Part shown: positions 29,333 through 38,740 of the stretch, piece by piece
How the letters are laid out: every line of letters begins with the position of its first letter
How positions within the stretch are numbered: position 1 is the stretch's first letter
Source: Mannheimia granulomatis
GTDB taxonomy: Bacteria; Pseudomonadota; Gammaproteobacteria; Enterobacterales; Pasteurellaceae
Assembly: GCF_011455695.1 (NCBI RefSeq)
Contig: NZ_CP015030.1
Location: forward strand, 930,001-994,000
Direction: 5' to 3'
Length of the DNA stretch: 64,000 nucleotides
Made by a program: the position numbers and the translations under genes
The notes under the pieces: model-generated
The model's database searches: none
Told to the model about the DNA's origin: nothing
The model's input: only the letters and a program-made list of their open reading frames with translations

Positions 29333-30526
29333 ATGGCAGAAATCACTTCTCGCCGTGATTTTTTAAAGCATACCGCATTAGTAGGAGCAGGCTTATTGTC
29401 TGCTCCTGCTTTCGCTTTGGAATCACGACAAACACCTGAAAAATCTAAAAATCAATATGACTTTTACGGCAAGCACCAAGCCGGCATTGTTACCCCGGCA
29501 CAAAAACATATCTACTTTTTAGTGCTGGATTTAGACACGAACGATATTGTTAAAATCAAAGAAATTTTTAAAAACTGGACAAGCTATAGCCGAAATTTAA
29601 CACTAGGGAAAAATGTAAAACCTTATGTTGATAACGCCTATGTGCCGCCAACAGACACTGGTGAAGTAGATAGTTTAGATAGTCAAAATCTTACCCTCAC
29701 TTTTGGTGTTGGCCCAAGTTTCTTCAGTAAATTAGGCATTGAAAAATTAAAGCCGGCCGAATTACAAGATTTACCACACTTCCCTCGTGATCAGTTACAA
29801 GCCGAATATACCGGCGGGGATATTTGCATTCAAGCCTGTGCAGACGATCCGCAAGTTGCCTTCCATGCCGTACGCAATTTGGTGCGTGTTGCCCGTGGCG
29901 AAATCAAAATGAAATGGTCGCAAATGGGCTTTAACTCATTTTTAAATGCCGATACTCCACGTAATTTATTTGGTTTTAAAGACGGGACCGCCAATGCGGA
30001 TAGCTTACAAGATCAAGATAATGTGGTTTGGGTGCAACAAGACAGCTGGCTTAAAGGCGGTTCCTATTTAGCTGTGCGTAGGGTGAAAATGTTTTTAGAA
30101 ACTTGGGATCGTACGCACTTAAAATCTCAAGAAGAAACATTTGGGCGCCACCGTGATTCCGGTGCTGCATTAGGACATAAAACGGAATTTGAAAAGTTAG
30201 ATCTGAGCAAAAAAGATGAAAAAGGCAACCTGATTGTGCCTGAAGTTTCGCACACTCACCTAGCTCATCAAACCGGCATTAAAATGCTTCGCCGTTCGTT
30301 TTCCTATGCTAGTGGCATTGATGATAAAGGACAGTTCGATTCAGGTTTACTCTTCATTTCATTCCAACAAAGCCCGGAGCAATTTATTAAAATTCAAAAT
30401 AAATTAGGCAATATTGATAAAATGAATGAATACATCACTCATATCGGCAGCGGCTTATTTGCCTGTTTTGCCGGGGTTCAAGATGAATCTGACTATTTAG
30501 GTAAAGCCTTATTTGAGCAAATTTAA
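29333..30526 (+). CDS. efeB: Dye-decolorizing-type heme peroxidase EfeB
   Basis: Periplasmic DyP peroxidase of the Efe iron system, proposed to oxidise Fe(II) or release iron from heme. The 397-residue protein starts with a Tat signal (TSRRDFLKHT) and has the DyP hallmark GFKDGTAN near residue 220, plus the C-terminal segment with the heme-ligand histidine region (RRSFSYASG). It follows efeO by 16 bases with GAGGTAGGAG before the ATG. Confidence 0.93.
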   Translation: MAEITSRRDFLKHTALVGAGLLSAPAFALESRQTPEKSKNQYDFYGKHQAGIVTPAQKHIYFLVLDLDTNDIVKIKEIFKNWTSYSRNLTLGKNVKPYVDNAYVPPTDTGEVDSLDSQNLTLTFGVGPSFFSKLGIEKLKPAELQDLPHFPRDQLQAEYTGGDICIQACADDPQVAFHAVRNLVRVARGEIKMKWSQMGFNSFLNADTPRNLFGFKDGTANADSLQDQDNVVWVQQDSWLKGGSYLAVRRVKMFLETWDRTHLKSQEETFGRHRDSGAALGHKTEFEKLDLSKKDEKGNLIVPEVSHTHLAHQTGIKMLRRSFSYASGIDDKGQFDSGLLFISFQQSPEQFIKIQNKLGNIDKMNEYITHIGSGLFACFAGVQDESDYLGKALFEQI

Positions 30527-30535
30527 GGATAAACG

Positions 30536-31156
30536 ATGAAATTTAAAACATTGGTGCTAGTTTCTGCCCTGTTTGCAGTTACAAGCGTTTGGCCGAAAGT
30601 AGATGTTAGCCCGTTATTTGTTCAGCTTTCTGATGCCATGGCAGAAAGTAAACAAGGTAAATTTGCAAAATCCAGCCAAATTTTGACCGCTTTACAGCAG
30701 GATTTTACGAAGATTAGCGAGCAACACTCGCTTAAAGATGAACAAGTGGAAGGTGCTATTCAGAACGCCATCATTGATCCGAATGCCAAACATTTGGAAG
30801 ATTTAGCAAAAGCATTATACCGCTTTGAAAAAGCACAAAACCCTGTTGATCATCAGGCTAAGCACCAAGATTTTTTGGCTAAAATGAATCCGCTTTATGC
30901 TGAACTTGATACGGCAGTAAAATCTAAAGATATTTGGAAGATCAAGCTCGCCTATCGAGAAGTCGGTTTGAATTGGGTTAAGCAAGAAAAAGCAGTAAGA
31001 GAAATCAGCTTAAAGCATTATGGTCAATTTGAAAAAATATTAGGTTTACTGAGAATTAACCTGAAAGAAGAAAATCCGCCACTTGATAAAATTGAAGAAC
31101 GGGTAGCTGAATTAGGAAAATTAATGACAGATTTTAATCAATTTAAGATTAAATAA
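30536..31156 (+). CDS. Secreted protein resembling the N-terminal periplasmic part of FTR1-type permeases
   Basis: Third gene of the efe operon, 9 bases after efeB. The 206-residue product has a short signal-peptide-like start (about residues 1-20) and is otherwise soluble, helical and charged, with no membrane segments. Its position fits the FTR1/EfeU permease that normally accompanies efeO and efeB, and its sequence looks like the extracytoplasmic helical domain that precedes the membrane part in some FTR1 proteins. It may be a truncated permease gene or an independent helper protein. I do not know a defined function. A terminator follows 8 bases after the stop. Confidence 0.6.
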   Translation: MKFKTLVLVSALFAVTSVWPKVDVSPLFVQLSDAMAESKQGKFAKSSQILTALQQDFTKISEQHSLKDEQVEGAIQNAIIDPNAKHLEDLAKALYRFEKAQNPVDHQAKHQDFLAKMNPLYAELDTAVKSKDIWKIKLAYREVGLNWVKQEKAVREISLKHYGQFEKILGLLRINLKEENPPLDKIEERVAELGKLMTDFNQFKIK

Positions 31157-31164
31157 CGAAAATT

Positions 31165-31190
31165 ATGGGATGCTTAGCATCCCATAAAAA
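31165..31190. terminator. Terminator after the efe operon
   Basis: ATGGGATGC and GCATCCCAT form a 9-bp stem with loop TTA between convergent genes. A-rich and T-rich flanks on both sides allow use in both directions. Confidence 0.8.
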
Positions 31191-31193
31191 TTT

Positions 31194-32015
31194 CTAGTTA
31201 AACAGTTCCCAAATCGGTTTACACTCTTTGGGTAATTCTAAGCCTCTACCCAACTCAATCCAGCCTGTCGGATAATGGAAGTCGGAGCCGACCGAGCCGT
31301 GTAAATCAAACTCTTTTGCCCAACGGCTAAGTAATTGGCGTTGGTCTGGAGTTTGTCCGCAGCCTGAAATTTCAATGCCGTCACCACCGGCTAATTTGAA
31401 ATCGGCAATTAAGCGACGAATCCAGCGAGCAGTCATTTTATAACGTAACGGGTGGGCAACCGTAATCACGCCACCGGAATTGTGTGTGACCCTAACTGCC
31501 TCTTCTAAACTGCTCCACTTCGGCTTAACGTAAGCCGGCTTCCCCATGCCTAAATAACGTTTGAATGCGTGTTCAATGTTACGTACGTATCCTTGATCAT
31601 ATAAAAAACGCCCATAATGCGCTCGAGTCACTTCCCCGGTGGCCAAAGCCTTTGCCCCCTCATAAGCATTAGCAATGCCGGCTTTTGCTAATTTTTCCCC
31701 GATTTCGACCGCTCGCTCTTCACGTAACTTAGCTTGATTATCAAGAAACTGAACTAATTCATCATTATTTTCATCAATATTTAGTGCCGCAAGATGAATA
31801 CTTTTCTCTTCCCATAAAATCGAAATTTCCACCCCTGAAATAAACTCAAGCGGTTGGTTTTGGGCAAATTCTTTCGCCTCTTTGATTCCTGAAATCGTAT
31901 CGTGATCGGTTAAGGCTAACATTTGTACATTTTGCTCTACCGCACGTTGCACCAATTCAGTGGGTGAAAGTACGCCGTCTGAGGCGGTACTATGGGAATG
32001 TAAATCATATTTCAT
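31194..32015 (-). CDS. rnm: PHP-domain 5'-3' exoribonuclease/phosphoesterase (Rnm/TrpH family)
   Basis: A 273-residue PHP-superfamily phosphoesterase, related to E. coli YciV/Rnm that degrades short RNAs and matures rRNA 5' ends. Metal-site motifs are visible: DLHSHSTASDG at the N-terminus, ALTDHDT near residue 35, and GSDFHYP near the C-terminus. It ends a minus-strand cluster with the glycosylase-like gene and sbcB. Confidence 0.88.
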   Translation of the reverse strand: MKYDLHSHSTASDGVLSPTELVQRAVEQNVQMLALTDHDTISGIKEAKEFAQNQPLEFISGVEISILWEEKSIHLAALNIDENNDELVQFLDNQAKLREERAVEIGEKLAKAGIANAYEGAKALATGEVTRAHYGRFLYDQGYVRNIEHAFKRYLGMGKPAYVKPKWSSLEEAVRVTHNSGGVITVAHPLRYKMTARWIRRLIADFKLAGGDGIEISGCGQTPDQRQLLSRWAKEFDLHGSVGSDFHYPTGWIELGRGLELPKECKPIWELFN

Positions 32016-32019
32016 TTAA

Positions 32020-32622
32020 TTAATCCTTAATTATTCCTGCTTTAATAAAAAATTGGCGATAAGCCTCGGTTTTTTTCGCTAGACTTAATGGATAAGCCCT
32101 TGAAGTTGAAGGCAAACGATATAAAAACAGCTCACGTTCTGTTGAATAAGGGTATTCAATCCACTCATTCGTTTTTGGCGTTTTCACTTTTTCAGGCAAT
32201 AAGTTAAGCAAGGTATCAGCAGCCAAACCACCTGTAGTAAAGAGCCATTTCACTTTAGGTAAACTGATTAAAAGTTCATCCATATCAATAGGCTCAATAA
32301 TTTTTAAATCTTTATCCGAAGCATTGCCTTTCAAACGAATTGCGGTTTTGGCCGAAGAACATAACGCAATGCCTTTTTCTCTTAAAAAAGCTTCAATGCG
32401 TATCGGGTCAAAACGCTTTTCATCGTTCACACGAAAATAATTAGGATCATCGTAAAACACCGTTCCTATAATTCGCCACATATCGTTTTGAAAATTGGGG
32501 TAATGAAATTCCATACAGCGTTTTTCACTTGTTGGTGGAAAAGTGCCAATCATCGCAACCGTCGCCTTTTTCGGCAAAATTGGTTCAAAAGGGTGATGTT
32601 CTAGAAGTTGATTTTCTACCAT
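32020..32622 (-). CDS. Uracil-DNA-glycosylase-family protein
   Basis: A 200-residue protein that resembles the mismatch/uracil-DNA glycosylase superfamily, with IGTFPPTSEKR near residue 26, NDMWRIIGTVF, and SSAKTAIRLKGNASDK. The exact subfamily and substrate are not clear to me. Its stop-start contact with sbcB (one shared base) and short distance to rnm suggest a nucleic-acid repair operon. Confidence 0.7.
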   Translation of the reverse strand: MVENQLLEHHPFEPILPKKATVAMIGTFPPTSEKRCMEFHYPNFQNDMWRIIGTVFYDDPNYFRVNDEKRFDPIRIEAFLREKGIALCSSAKTAIRLKGNASDKDLKIIEPIDMDELLISLPKVKWLFTTGGLAADTLLNLLPEKVKTPKTNEWIEYPYSTERELFLYRLPSTSRAYPLSLAKKTEAYRQFFIKAGIIKD

Positions 32623-34169
32623 TATTTAATCAGTGCCTTTAACATTTTTAATTTTTCTACTTTATCCAGATTTTGCTCGGCAACTTTGTTGAGCTCATCC
32701 AAAATTTTTTCATCTTTTGCAAAATTTTTCGTATAAATGACCGCTTGCTGTTGCGAAATCTGTTCAGCGTAAGCGGTCAAATTTTCCAATAATTTTACTA
32801 TTTCAATATTATCATGATGTTGCTGAAACAAATCATCAATCGACTTTGCAAACTGCTCTGCTTTGCTATCAATTTGTTGGCCGCAATATTTCTGCCATTT
32901 CACTTGCTCTGCACGACTTAAAGTATGCGGATAATGCCTTGCACGGTAGTGAAATAACAGCCCCTCAACTCTGGGATCTTCAAATTCTAAACCATGATTG
33001 GCTAAATTTTCCGGCGGTAAGTTGCGTAAAATTGCCATATTATTTTTATCTGCCGGCGAGAAGAAGCCTTCATATAAGGTGGTTTCCACATTGGCCGATG
33101 GCTCAAAACTCCGTTCTTCGGCGAAAATTTCAATCACTTTTTCCCGCACTAGAGACTTTTGAGCTTTTAATGCCGCTAAATTTTGTAAACATTGTTCACG
33201 GTTAATACCTAATCGCTCGGCATTTTCAGGCAGTAGCGTTTTTGCCGGGGCTAAAATCGGGCATTTATTGATATGCACTAATTTCAGCGGCACAGGCAGC
33301 TCATTTTCCGCTAATTCATCTCGCTTAGTGTATAAACGCTGGCGTAATATTTCTGTATTTTCTGCAAGCAAACTATTTATATCGCCCGACAAATCGCAAA
33401 CAATCACCGCATTTTGATTAGTTGGATGCCACGCTAAAGGCACAATCCAAGCAGTATTGCCACGATAATTGCCTAACATTCCCGAAACGTGAACGAGCGG
33501 TGTCATTTCGCCCGTATCAATCAGCTTTTCCACCTCTTTTTTGGTGCGAAGATTAAAGAAAAATTGAAATAATTTTGGCTGTTTTTCCTTAATTAATTTC
33601 GCCATAGCAATGGTAGCATACACATCCGACATCGCATCATGTGCATTTTCGTGGGCAATACCATTGGCTTTGGTGAGATTTTCCAACTTAAAACTTGGCA
33701 TATCATTTTCATCTTTCGGCCAAACAATTCCTTCCGGACGTAACGCATAGCAAGCCCGCACTAAATCTAATAAATCCCAACGGGAATTACCGTTTTTCCA
33801 GCTATATTCATACGGATCATAAAAATTGCGGAAAAAGGTATAGCGGGTCATTTCATCGTCATAGCGAATATTGTTATAACCGATGATGCAGGTATTCGGT
33901 TGGCTGAATTCGGCATGAATACGCGCGGCAAATTCAGGCTCAGACACACCTTCAGCGTTACATTGTTGCGGTGTAATACCTGTTACCATTACCGCTTCAG
34001 GACTCGGTAGATAATCAGGTGTTTGCTTACAAAAAAACATTACCTGCTCACCAATGATATTAAAATCTTCATCGGTGCGAATACCCGCAAACTGTGCCGG
34101 ACGATCTTGAGCCGGGCTTACACCAAAGCTTTCGTAGTCATAAAAGAAAAAAGAGAATGTCTTGTTCAT
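32622..34169 (-). CDS. sbcB: Exodeoxyribonuclease I
   Basis: 3'-5' single-strand DNA exonuclease of recombination and mismatch repair. The 515-residue protein has the DnaQ-like domain (DYESFG near residue 10, then ILGYNN-like NIRYDDE near 110 and NAHDAMSDVYAT near 183), an SH3-like middle region and a C-terminal helical domain. It is somewhat longer than E. coli ExoI, mainly in the C-terminal tail. Confidence 0.93.
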   Translation of the reverse strand: MNKTFSFFFYDYESFGVSPAQDRPAQFAGIRTDEDFNIIGEQVMFFCKQTPDYLPSPEAVMVTGITPQQCNAEGVSEPEFAARIHAEFSQPNTCIIGYNNIRYDDEMTRYTFFRNFYDPYEYSWKNGNSRWDLLDLVRACYALRPEGIVWPKDENDMPSFKLENLTKANGIAHENAHDAMSDVYATIAMAKLIKEKQPKLFQFFFNLRTKKEVEKLIDTGEMTPLVHVSGMLGNYRGNTAWIVPLAWHPTNQNAVIVCDLSGDINSLLAENTEILRQRLYTKRDELAENELPVPLKLVHINKCPILAPAKTLLPENAERLGINREQCLQNLAALKAQKSLVREKVIEIFAEERSFEPSANVETTLYEGFFSPADKNNMAILRNLPPENLANHGLEFEDPRVEGLLFHYRARHYPHTLSRAEQVKWQKYCGQQIDSKAEQFAKSIDDLFQQHHDNIEIVKLLENLTAYAEQISQQQAVIYTKNFAKDEKILDELNKVAEQNLDKVEKLKMLKALIK

Positions 34170-34430
34170 TAGTTCAATTACTCAGAAAAAATTATCCCGA
34201 TTGTAACATAGATAACGAAAAAATGAGGAGAAATACAAGCGGTTAATTTTTAACAAAAAATAGCAGTTCAACATATCTGTTTTTGGTGTAAATTTGGCGT
34301 AATTCACCCCGAGTCACGGACAAGAAAGGACAAATAACAATCAAATTGTAACCGTAAGAGAAAACAAAAAATACAAAAAGAATATTTATAACTTATTGAA
34401 ATACAGCAATAATCAGTCAAAAGATAAAAT

Positions 34431-34466
34431 AAAAAAGCCCCAAATCAAAACAACGAAATGGGGCGG
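34431..34466 (-). terminator. Minus-strand terminator in the sbcB-asnS gap
   Basis: Read on the minus strand, GCCCCA (34464-34459) pairs with TGGGGC (34442-34437), and a run of six T follows. No annotated gene ends here, so it may terminate a small RNA that starts upstream of asnS. The remaining gap sequence (34170-34430) is AT-rich with one uptake-signal core near 34236 and no gene I can support. Confidence 0.7.
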
Positions 34467-34645
34467 AGGTCTTACCTAAGGAAATTAATGAAAAAAACTT
34501 GCATAAATCTGTTACATATACTCAGACTTGTGAGCTAAATAAAAGTTCATAAAAAATAAAAAATTTTTTAAAACCTAAGCAAAGTCAGATTCAACTACTT
34601 GCAATTGCTTATATAGACCAACAAATTTTTAAATAATTCCGTAAA
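34431..34645 (-). ncRNA. Candidate small RNA, divergent from asnS
   Basis: On the minus strand, TTTACA (34676-34671), a 16-base spacer and TATAAT (34654-34649) form a good sigma-70 promoter. About 210 bases downstream lies a terminator with six T. The interval has no open frame with a start and ribosome-binding sequence that I can support. I do not recognise an Rfam family from the sequence. Function is unknown. Confidence 0.4.
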
Positions 34646-34728
34646 CTTATTATATTTTTAACGATTTTCTTGTAAAATATTGAACGTTTATTTTCTTAAA
34701 AAACCACAATAAAAATTTGAGGTATTCA

Positions 34729-36132
34729 ATGTCTAAATTCCCAACAGTTTCTGAGGTCCTTTCCGGCAAAGTTGCCGTAGGCGAAGAAGTTGCCGTGCGT
34801 GGCTGGGTACGTACCCGCCGTGATTCAAAAGCAGGTTTATCATTTTTAAGCGTGTATGACGGTTCTTGTTTTGACCCAATTCAAGCTATTATTAATAACG
34901 ATTTACCAAATTATAATAGTGAAGTTTTACGTCTAACGGCTGGCTGTTCTGTTGTTGTAAGAGGTAAAGTAGTAGAATCACCGGCAGAAGGGCAAGCCGT
35001 AGAATTACAAGCATCTGAAGTTGAAGTAGTTGGTTGGGTTGAAGATCCTGATACGTACCCAATGGCAGCAAAACGCCATTCTATCGAATATCTTCGTGAA
35101 GTTGCCCACTTACGCCCTCGCACAAACTTAATTGGTGCGGTTGCACGTGTTCGCCATTGTTTAGCTCAAGCGATTCACCGTTTCTTCCACGAACAAGGTT
35201 TCTACTGGGTGGCCACTCCTTTAATTACTGCATCTGATACAGAAGGCGCAGGCGAAATGTTCCGTGTTTCTACCTTAGATTTAGAAAACCTACCTCGTAC
35301 AGAAAGTGGTAAAGTCGATTTCAACCAAGATTTCTTTGGTAAAGAGTCATTCTTAACTGTATCAGGTCAGCTAAACGCCGAAACCTATGCTTGCGCATTA
35401 AGTAAAGTTTATACCTTTGGTCCGACTTTCCGTGCAGAAAATTCTAACACTACTCGCCACTTAGCCGAATTCTGGATGATGGAACCGGAAGTCGCATTCG
35501 CAGACTTAAACGACAACGCTAAATTAGCGGAAGATATGTTGAAATACGTTTTCCGTGCGGTGCTTGAAGAACGCAAAGATGATATGGAATTCTTTGCCAA
35601 ACACGTTGATAAAGACGCAATCAGCCGTTTAGAAAACTTTATTAACTCACCGTTCGCTCAAGTGGATTATACCGATGCCATTGAGATTTTATTAAAATCC
35701 GGCAAAGAGTTTGAATTCCCTGTATCTTGGGGGATTGACCTTTCTTCCGAACACGAGCGTTTCTTAGCAGAAGAACATTTTAAATCACCAGTGGTGGTAA
35801 AAAACTATCCGAAAGACATTAAAGCATTCTATATGCGTTTAAATGATGATGGAAAAACCGTTGCAGCAATGGACGTGTTAGCGCCGGGAATCGGTGAAAT
35901 TATTGGTGGTTCACAACGCGAAGAGCGTTTAGATGTATTAGATAAACGTATGGTTGAAATGGGCTTAAACCCTGAAGATTACTGGTGGTATCGTGATTTA
36001 CGTAAATATGGCACAGTGCCTCACTCTGGCTTTGGGTTAGGTTTCGAACGTTTAATCGTGTATGTAACAGGCTTACAGAATATTCGTGATGTGATTCCAT
36101 TCCCTCGTGCACCTCGCAATGCAAACTTCTAA
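34729..36132 (+). CDS. asnS: Asparaginyl-tRNA synthetase
   Basis: Class IIb aminoacyl-tRNA synthetase that charges tRNA-Asn. The 467-residue product from the ATG at 34729 has an N-terminal OB-fold anticodon-binding domain (about 1-110) and the class II catalytic core, with motif 2 around [17 protein letters not shown] and motif 3 around GFGLGFERL near the C-terminus. GAGGT precedes the ATG at good spacing. Confidence 0.97.
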   Translation: MSKFPTVSEVLSGKVAVGEEVAVRGWVRTRRDSKAGLSFLSVYDGSCFDPIQAIINNDLPNYNSEVLRLTAGCSVVVRGKVVESPAEGQAVELQASEVEVVGWVEDPDTYPMAAKRHSIEYLREVAHLRPRTNLIGAVARVRHCLAQAIHRFFHEQGFYWVATPLITASDTEGAGEMFRVSTLDLENLPRTESGKVDFNQDFFGKESFLTVSGQLNAETYACALSKVYTFGPTFRAENSNTTRHLAEFWMMEPEVAFADLNDNAKLAEDMLKYVFRAVLEERKDDMEFFAKHVDKDAISRLENFINSPFAQVDYTDAIEILLKSGKEFEFPVSWGIDLSSEHERFLAEEHFKSPVVVKNYPKDIKAFYMRLNDDGKTVAAMDVLAPGIGEIIGGSQREERLDVLDKRMVEMGLNPEDYWWYRDLRKYGTVPHSGFGLGFERLIVYVTGLQNIRDVIPFPRAPRNANF

Positions 36133-36155
36133 TTTGCAAAAAAGCGAATAAAAAC

Positions 36156-36173
36156 GACCGCTTGCAAGCGGTC
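36156..36173. repeat. Fused head-to-head uptake signals
   Basis: GACCGCTTGCAAGCGGTC is a perfect 18-base palindrome made of two overlapping uptake cores. It lies directly after asnS and just before the terminator hairpin at 36180-36202. Confidence 0.85.
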
Positions 36174-36175
36174 AA

Positions 36176-36207
36176 AAAAGGCGAAAATTTTACATTTTCG
36201 CCTTTTT
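36176..36207. terminator. Bidirectional terminator between asnS and epmB
   Basis: GGCGAAAAT (36180-36188) and ATTTTCGCC (36194-36202) form a 9-bp stem with A-run before and T-run after, between two convergent genes. Confidence 0.85.
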
Positions 36208-36209
36208 GT

Positions 36210-37202
36210 TTAGCCTTTTAAGGTTTTATTGGGTTCTTTGGCAATTTCTCGAGCCAATTTCGGCACAAGATAGCCAGAGGTAATTTTTTGCAACTCTCGA
36301 TAAATTTCAATCGCCTTTTCATCTGCAAGATAAAAATGACTGGCTCCTGCAACTTTATCAAACAAGTGCAAGTAATAAGGTAAAATGCCGTATGCAAAAA
36401 GCTTATCACTTAAAGCTTTTAAAATTTGTGCATTGTCATTCACCCCCTTAAGCATTACCGATTGGTTCAGTAATATCACTCCTGCTTGTTTTAGCATTTT
36501 CATTTTTGCCGCAAAAATATCGTCAATCTCATTAGCATGATTAATATGCGTAACTAAAACTACATTTAGCCTCGATTTTGCTAACCGTTCACAAAATTCT
36601 TCGGTAATACGGTTTGGAATCACAACCGGTAGTCGTGAATGAATCCGTAGCGTTTTGATATGCGGAACTTGTTCTAAATGTGTAATCAACCAATCCAATT
36701 CCTGATCTTTTGCCATTAGTGGATCACCACCGGAAAAAATCACCTCCTCCAACTCTTTATGCTGTGCAATATATTCCAAGCTTTCCGCCCAAACAGCTTT
36801 ACCACTTTTCACTTCATCATACGGAAAATGTCGGCGAAAACAGTAGCGGCAGTTAATCGCACAGCTGTTTTTTACCATAAATAACAAGCGGTTATGATAT
36901 TTATGCAAAATATTCGGAGCAGGACTTTCTTGTTCTTCCAACGGATCGACAACAAAACCCTCTGACTCAATAAATTCAGCCTGTGATGACATAGCTTGCA
37001 AAAAGAGCGGGTCGTTCGGATTGCCTTTTTCAATTTTTTCCGCAAAGGCTCTTGGCACCCGCAAAGGAAATAGTTTTCGAGCAGCAATATCTTGCTCAAA
37101 ATCTATTGGATTAAGTTTAATAAATTGCAGCAAATCGACAGGATTATTGAAGGCTTGGGCAAGTTCAGTAAGCCAAAGAGGTTTTATTTGAATAGGTTGC
37201 AT
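36210..37202 (-). CDS. epmB: EF-P (R)-beta-lysylation protein EpmB (lysine 2,3-aminomutase family)
   Basis: Radical-SAM, PLP-dependent aminomutase that makes (R)-beta-lysine for modification of elongation factor P. The 330-residue protein has the cluster motif CAINCRYC near residues 113-120 followed by FRRHFPY, the GGDPLM segment, and the PLP-lysine region near the C-terminus. It lacks the C-terminal zinc region of catabolic lysine 2,3-aminomutases. The EF-P gene efp lies 800 bases away, which supports the assignment. Confidence 0.93.
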   Translation of the reverse strand: MQPIQIKPLWLTELAQAFNNPVDLLQFIKLNPIDFEQDIAARKLFPLRVPRAFAEKIEKGNPNDPLFLQAMSSQAEFIESEGFVVDPLEEQESPAPNILHKYHNRLLFMVKNSCAINCRYCFRRHFPYDEVKSGKAVWAESLEYIAQHKELEEVIFSGGDPLMAKDQELDWLITHLEQVPHIKTLRIHSRLPVVIPNRITEEFCERLAKSRLNVVLVTHINHANEIDDIFAAKMKMLKQAGVILLNQSVMLKGVNDNAQILKALSDKLFAYGILPYYLHLFDKVAGASHFYLADEKAIEIYRELQKITSGYLVPKLAREIAKEPNKTLKG

Positions 37203-37214
37203 TTAACGTTTTAG

Positions 37215-37272
37215 GGGCAGGTTTTAACCTGCCCGAGCTTAATTATAAAATAACGGAGGGTTAAAACCCTCC
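37215..37272. repeat. Two palindromic intergenic repeats after the signal-peptide gene
   Basis: GGGCAGGTTTTAACCTGCCC (37215-37234) and GGAGGGTTAAAACCCTCC (37255-37272) lie 20 bases apart. Each is a palindrome of the same family as the one at 10218-10237, with matched substitutions in both arms. Confidence 0.65.
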
Positions 37273-37301
37273 CCTACGATTTTCTTTAAGATTCTTAAAA
37301 A

Positions 37302-37844
37302 TTAAGGAATTAAATTACATTGTAATGGTGAGCCATTTGGATTTACCATCACAACCGGAGGCGTTTGTCCGCCTTGTGCTGCAGCTAAATACTGAACACC
37401 TGCAATGCAATAACGGCGGTAACCATCTGTTTTTTCAACAAGGAACGGATCGATTTGTCCACCAATACTCTTAAACTCAGCAACAGCCGAAGACACATTT
37501 GCAACATTTTGCGAAGAATTAACCGCTTGCTGTGCATTTACATCTGCTGATTGATTAGCCTGTGCCGTTGATGAAAGCATATCACCTAACACATAACCTG
37601 CCGCAGCACCCATTGCAACATTCGCCAGTGTGCTACCATTACGCACTTGCGGTTGAGCTGCTGCATTTGGTGTATTTGCAAAAGTTGCATCTTTATGCTG
37701 TGTTTGCTGTCTCATTACAGGCTTAGTTGCTACCGCTTTTGACGAACTCATTGAACGGAAACCGCCCGAACGCCCACCTTTAGCTTCAACTACAGTTGCT
37801 ACAGATAACGCTAAAATAGTTGAGAGAGTAATAAATTTTTTCAT
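37302..37844 (-). CDS. Secreted protein with glycine-zipper-like segment, unknown
   Basis: A 180-residue protein with an N-terminal signal peptide (about 1-21, MKKFITLSTILALSVATVVEA), a low-complexity Ser/Ala/Gln region rich in SMSS and QQ, and a short GAAAGYVLG segment (near residue 78-86) that resembles a glycine zipper. The C-terminal part has two cysteines (CIAGVQ and CNLIP). I do not recognise a family. It lies between epmB and efp. Confidence 0.65.
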   Translation of the reverse strand: MKKFITLSTILALSVATVVEAKGGRSGGFRSMSSSKAVATKPVMRQQTQHKDATFANTPNAAAQPQVRNGSTLANVAMGAAAGYVLGDMLSSTAQANQSADVNAQQAVNSSQNVANVSSAVAEFKSIGGQIDPFLVEKTDGYRRYCIAGVQYLAAAQGGQTPPVVMVNPNGSPLQCNLIP

Positions 37845-38010
37845 TTACATTCCTTCTTATGAAATTTTAAAAATTATAGCAAAAAATTGCAGAGATTTTT
37901 CGCTAATTTTATGAATTTAGGTTATTATATGGCTCTTTTTGACAAACCCAATAGGGTTAGGTTCAAAATCTGTTAATTTATTGTTATTTATTTAAATAAT
38001 TGAGGAACCA

Positions 38011-38577
38011 ATGGCTAATTACAGCACTAACGACTTTAAAAAAGGTTTAAAATTTATCCAAGATGGTGAACCTTGTGTTATCGTTGAAAACGAATTCGTA
38101 AAACCGGGGAAAGGCCAAGCATTTACCCGTACTAAAATCCGCAAATTAATTTCCGGTAAAGTATTAGAAATCAACTTTAAATCAGGCTCAACTGTTGAAG
38201 CTGCTGATGTTGTTGATTCTAACTACAACTACTCTTACAACGATGGTGATTTCTGGTATTTTATGCACCCTGAAACGTTTGAGCAAATCTCTGTTGATAG
38301 CAAAGCATTAGGCGACAATGTGAAATGGTTGGTTGATAATGCGGAATGTATCGTCACTTTATGGAATGGCTCTGCAATCGCGGTAACGCCACCAAACTTT
38401 GTTGAGCTTGAGATCGTTGAAACCGATCCGGGCTTAAAAGGCGATACAGCAGGTACCGGTGGCAAACCGGCTACATTAAGCACCGGTGCAGTAGTAAACG
38501 TACCATTATTCGTTCAAATCGGTGAAGTAATCCGTGTCGATACCCGCTCTGGCGAATATGTTTCACGTGTAAAATAA
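38011..38577 (+). CDS. efp: Elongation factor P
   Basis: Helps ribosomes through polyproline stretches. The 188-residue product has the three EF-P beta-barrel domains and the modification loop around KPGKGQAF, where the lysine (about K34) is beta-lysylated by EpmA/EpmB. GAGGAA lies before the ATG. epmB is the nearby partner gene. Confidence 0.96.
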   Translation: MANYSTNDFKKGLKFIQDGEPCVIVENEFVKPGKGQAFTRTKIRKLISGKVLEINFKSGSTVEAADVVDSNYNYSYNDGDFWYFMHPETFEQISVDSKALGDNVKWLVDNAECIVTLWNGSAIAVTPPNFVELEIVETDPGLKGDTAGTGGKPATLSTGAVVNVPLFVQIGEVIRVDTRSGEYVSRVK

Positions 38578-38598
38578 TCAAAACGATTAATAATTTTT

Positions 38599-38647
38599 AC
38601 AAGCGGTCAAATTTCTTGCAAATTTTGCAAAGAATTTGACCGCTTGT
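38599..38647. repeat. Inverted uptake-signal pair after efp
   Basis: ACAAGCGGTC (38599-38608) faces GACCGCTTGT (38638-38647), with TTTGCAAA-like sequence between, directly after the efp stop. Confidence 0.8.
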
Positions 38648-38740
38648 ATTGTTATTGACCTCAGCTAAAACACCTTTTCGGATATGCTTTTGATGCAGCG
38701 CTTTCCCCAAGTTACTACTTTCAAGAAGGATATATTGAGG

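Noticed and set aside
34488-34538. 16-residue plus-strand frame with AAGGAA before its ATG, upstream of asnS
   Set aside because: It could be a leader peptide, but it has no Asn-rich content and no following attenuator. Evidence is too weak to annotate.
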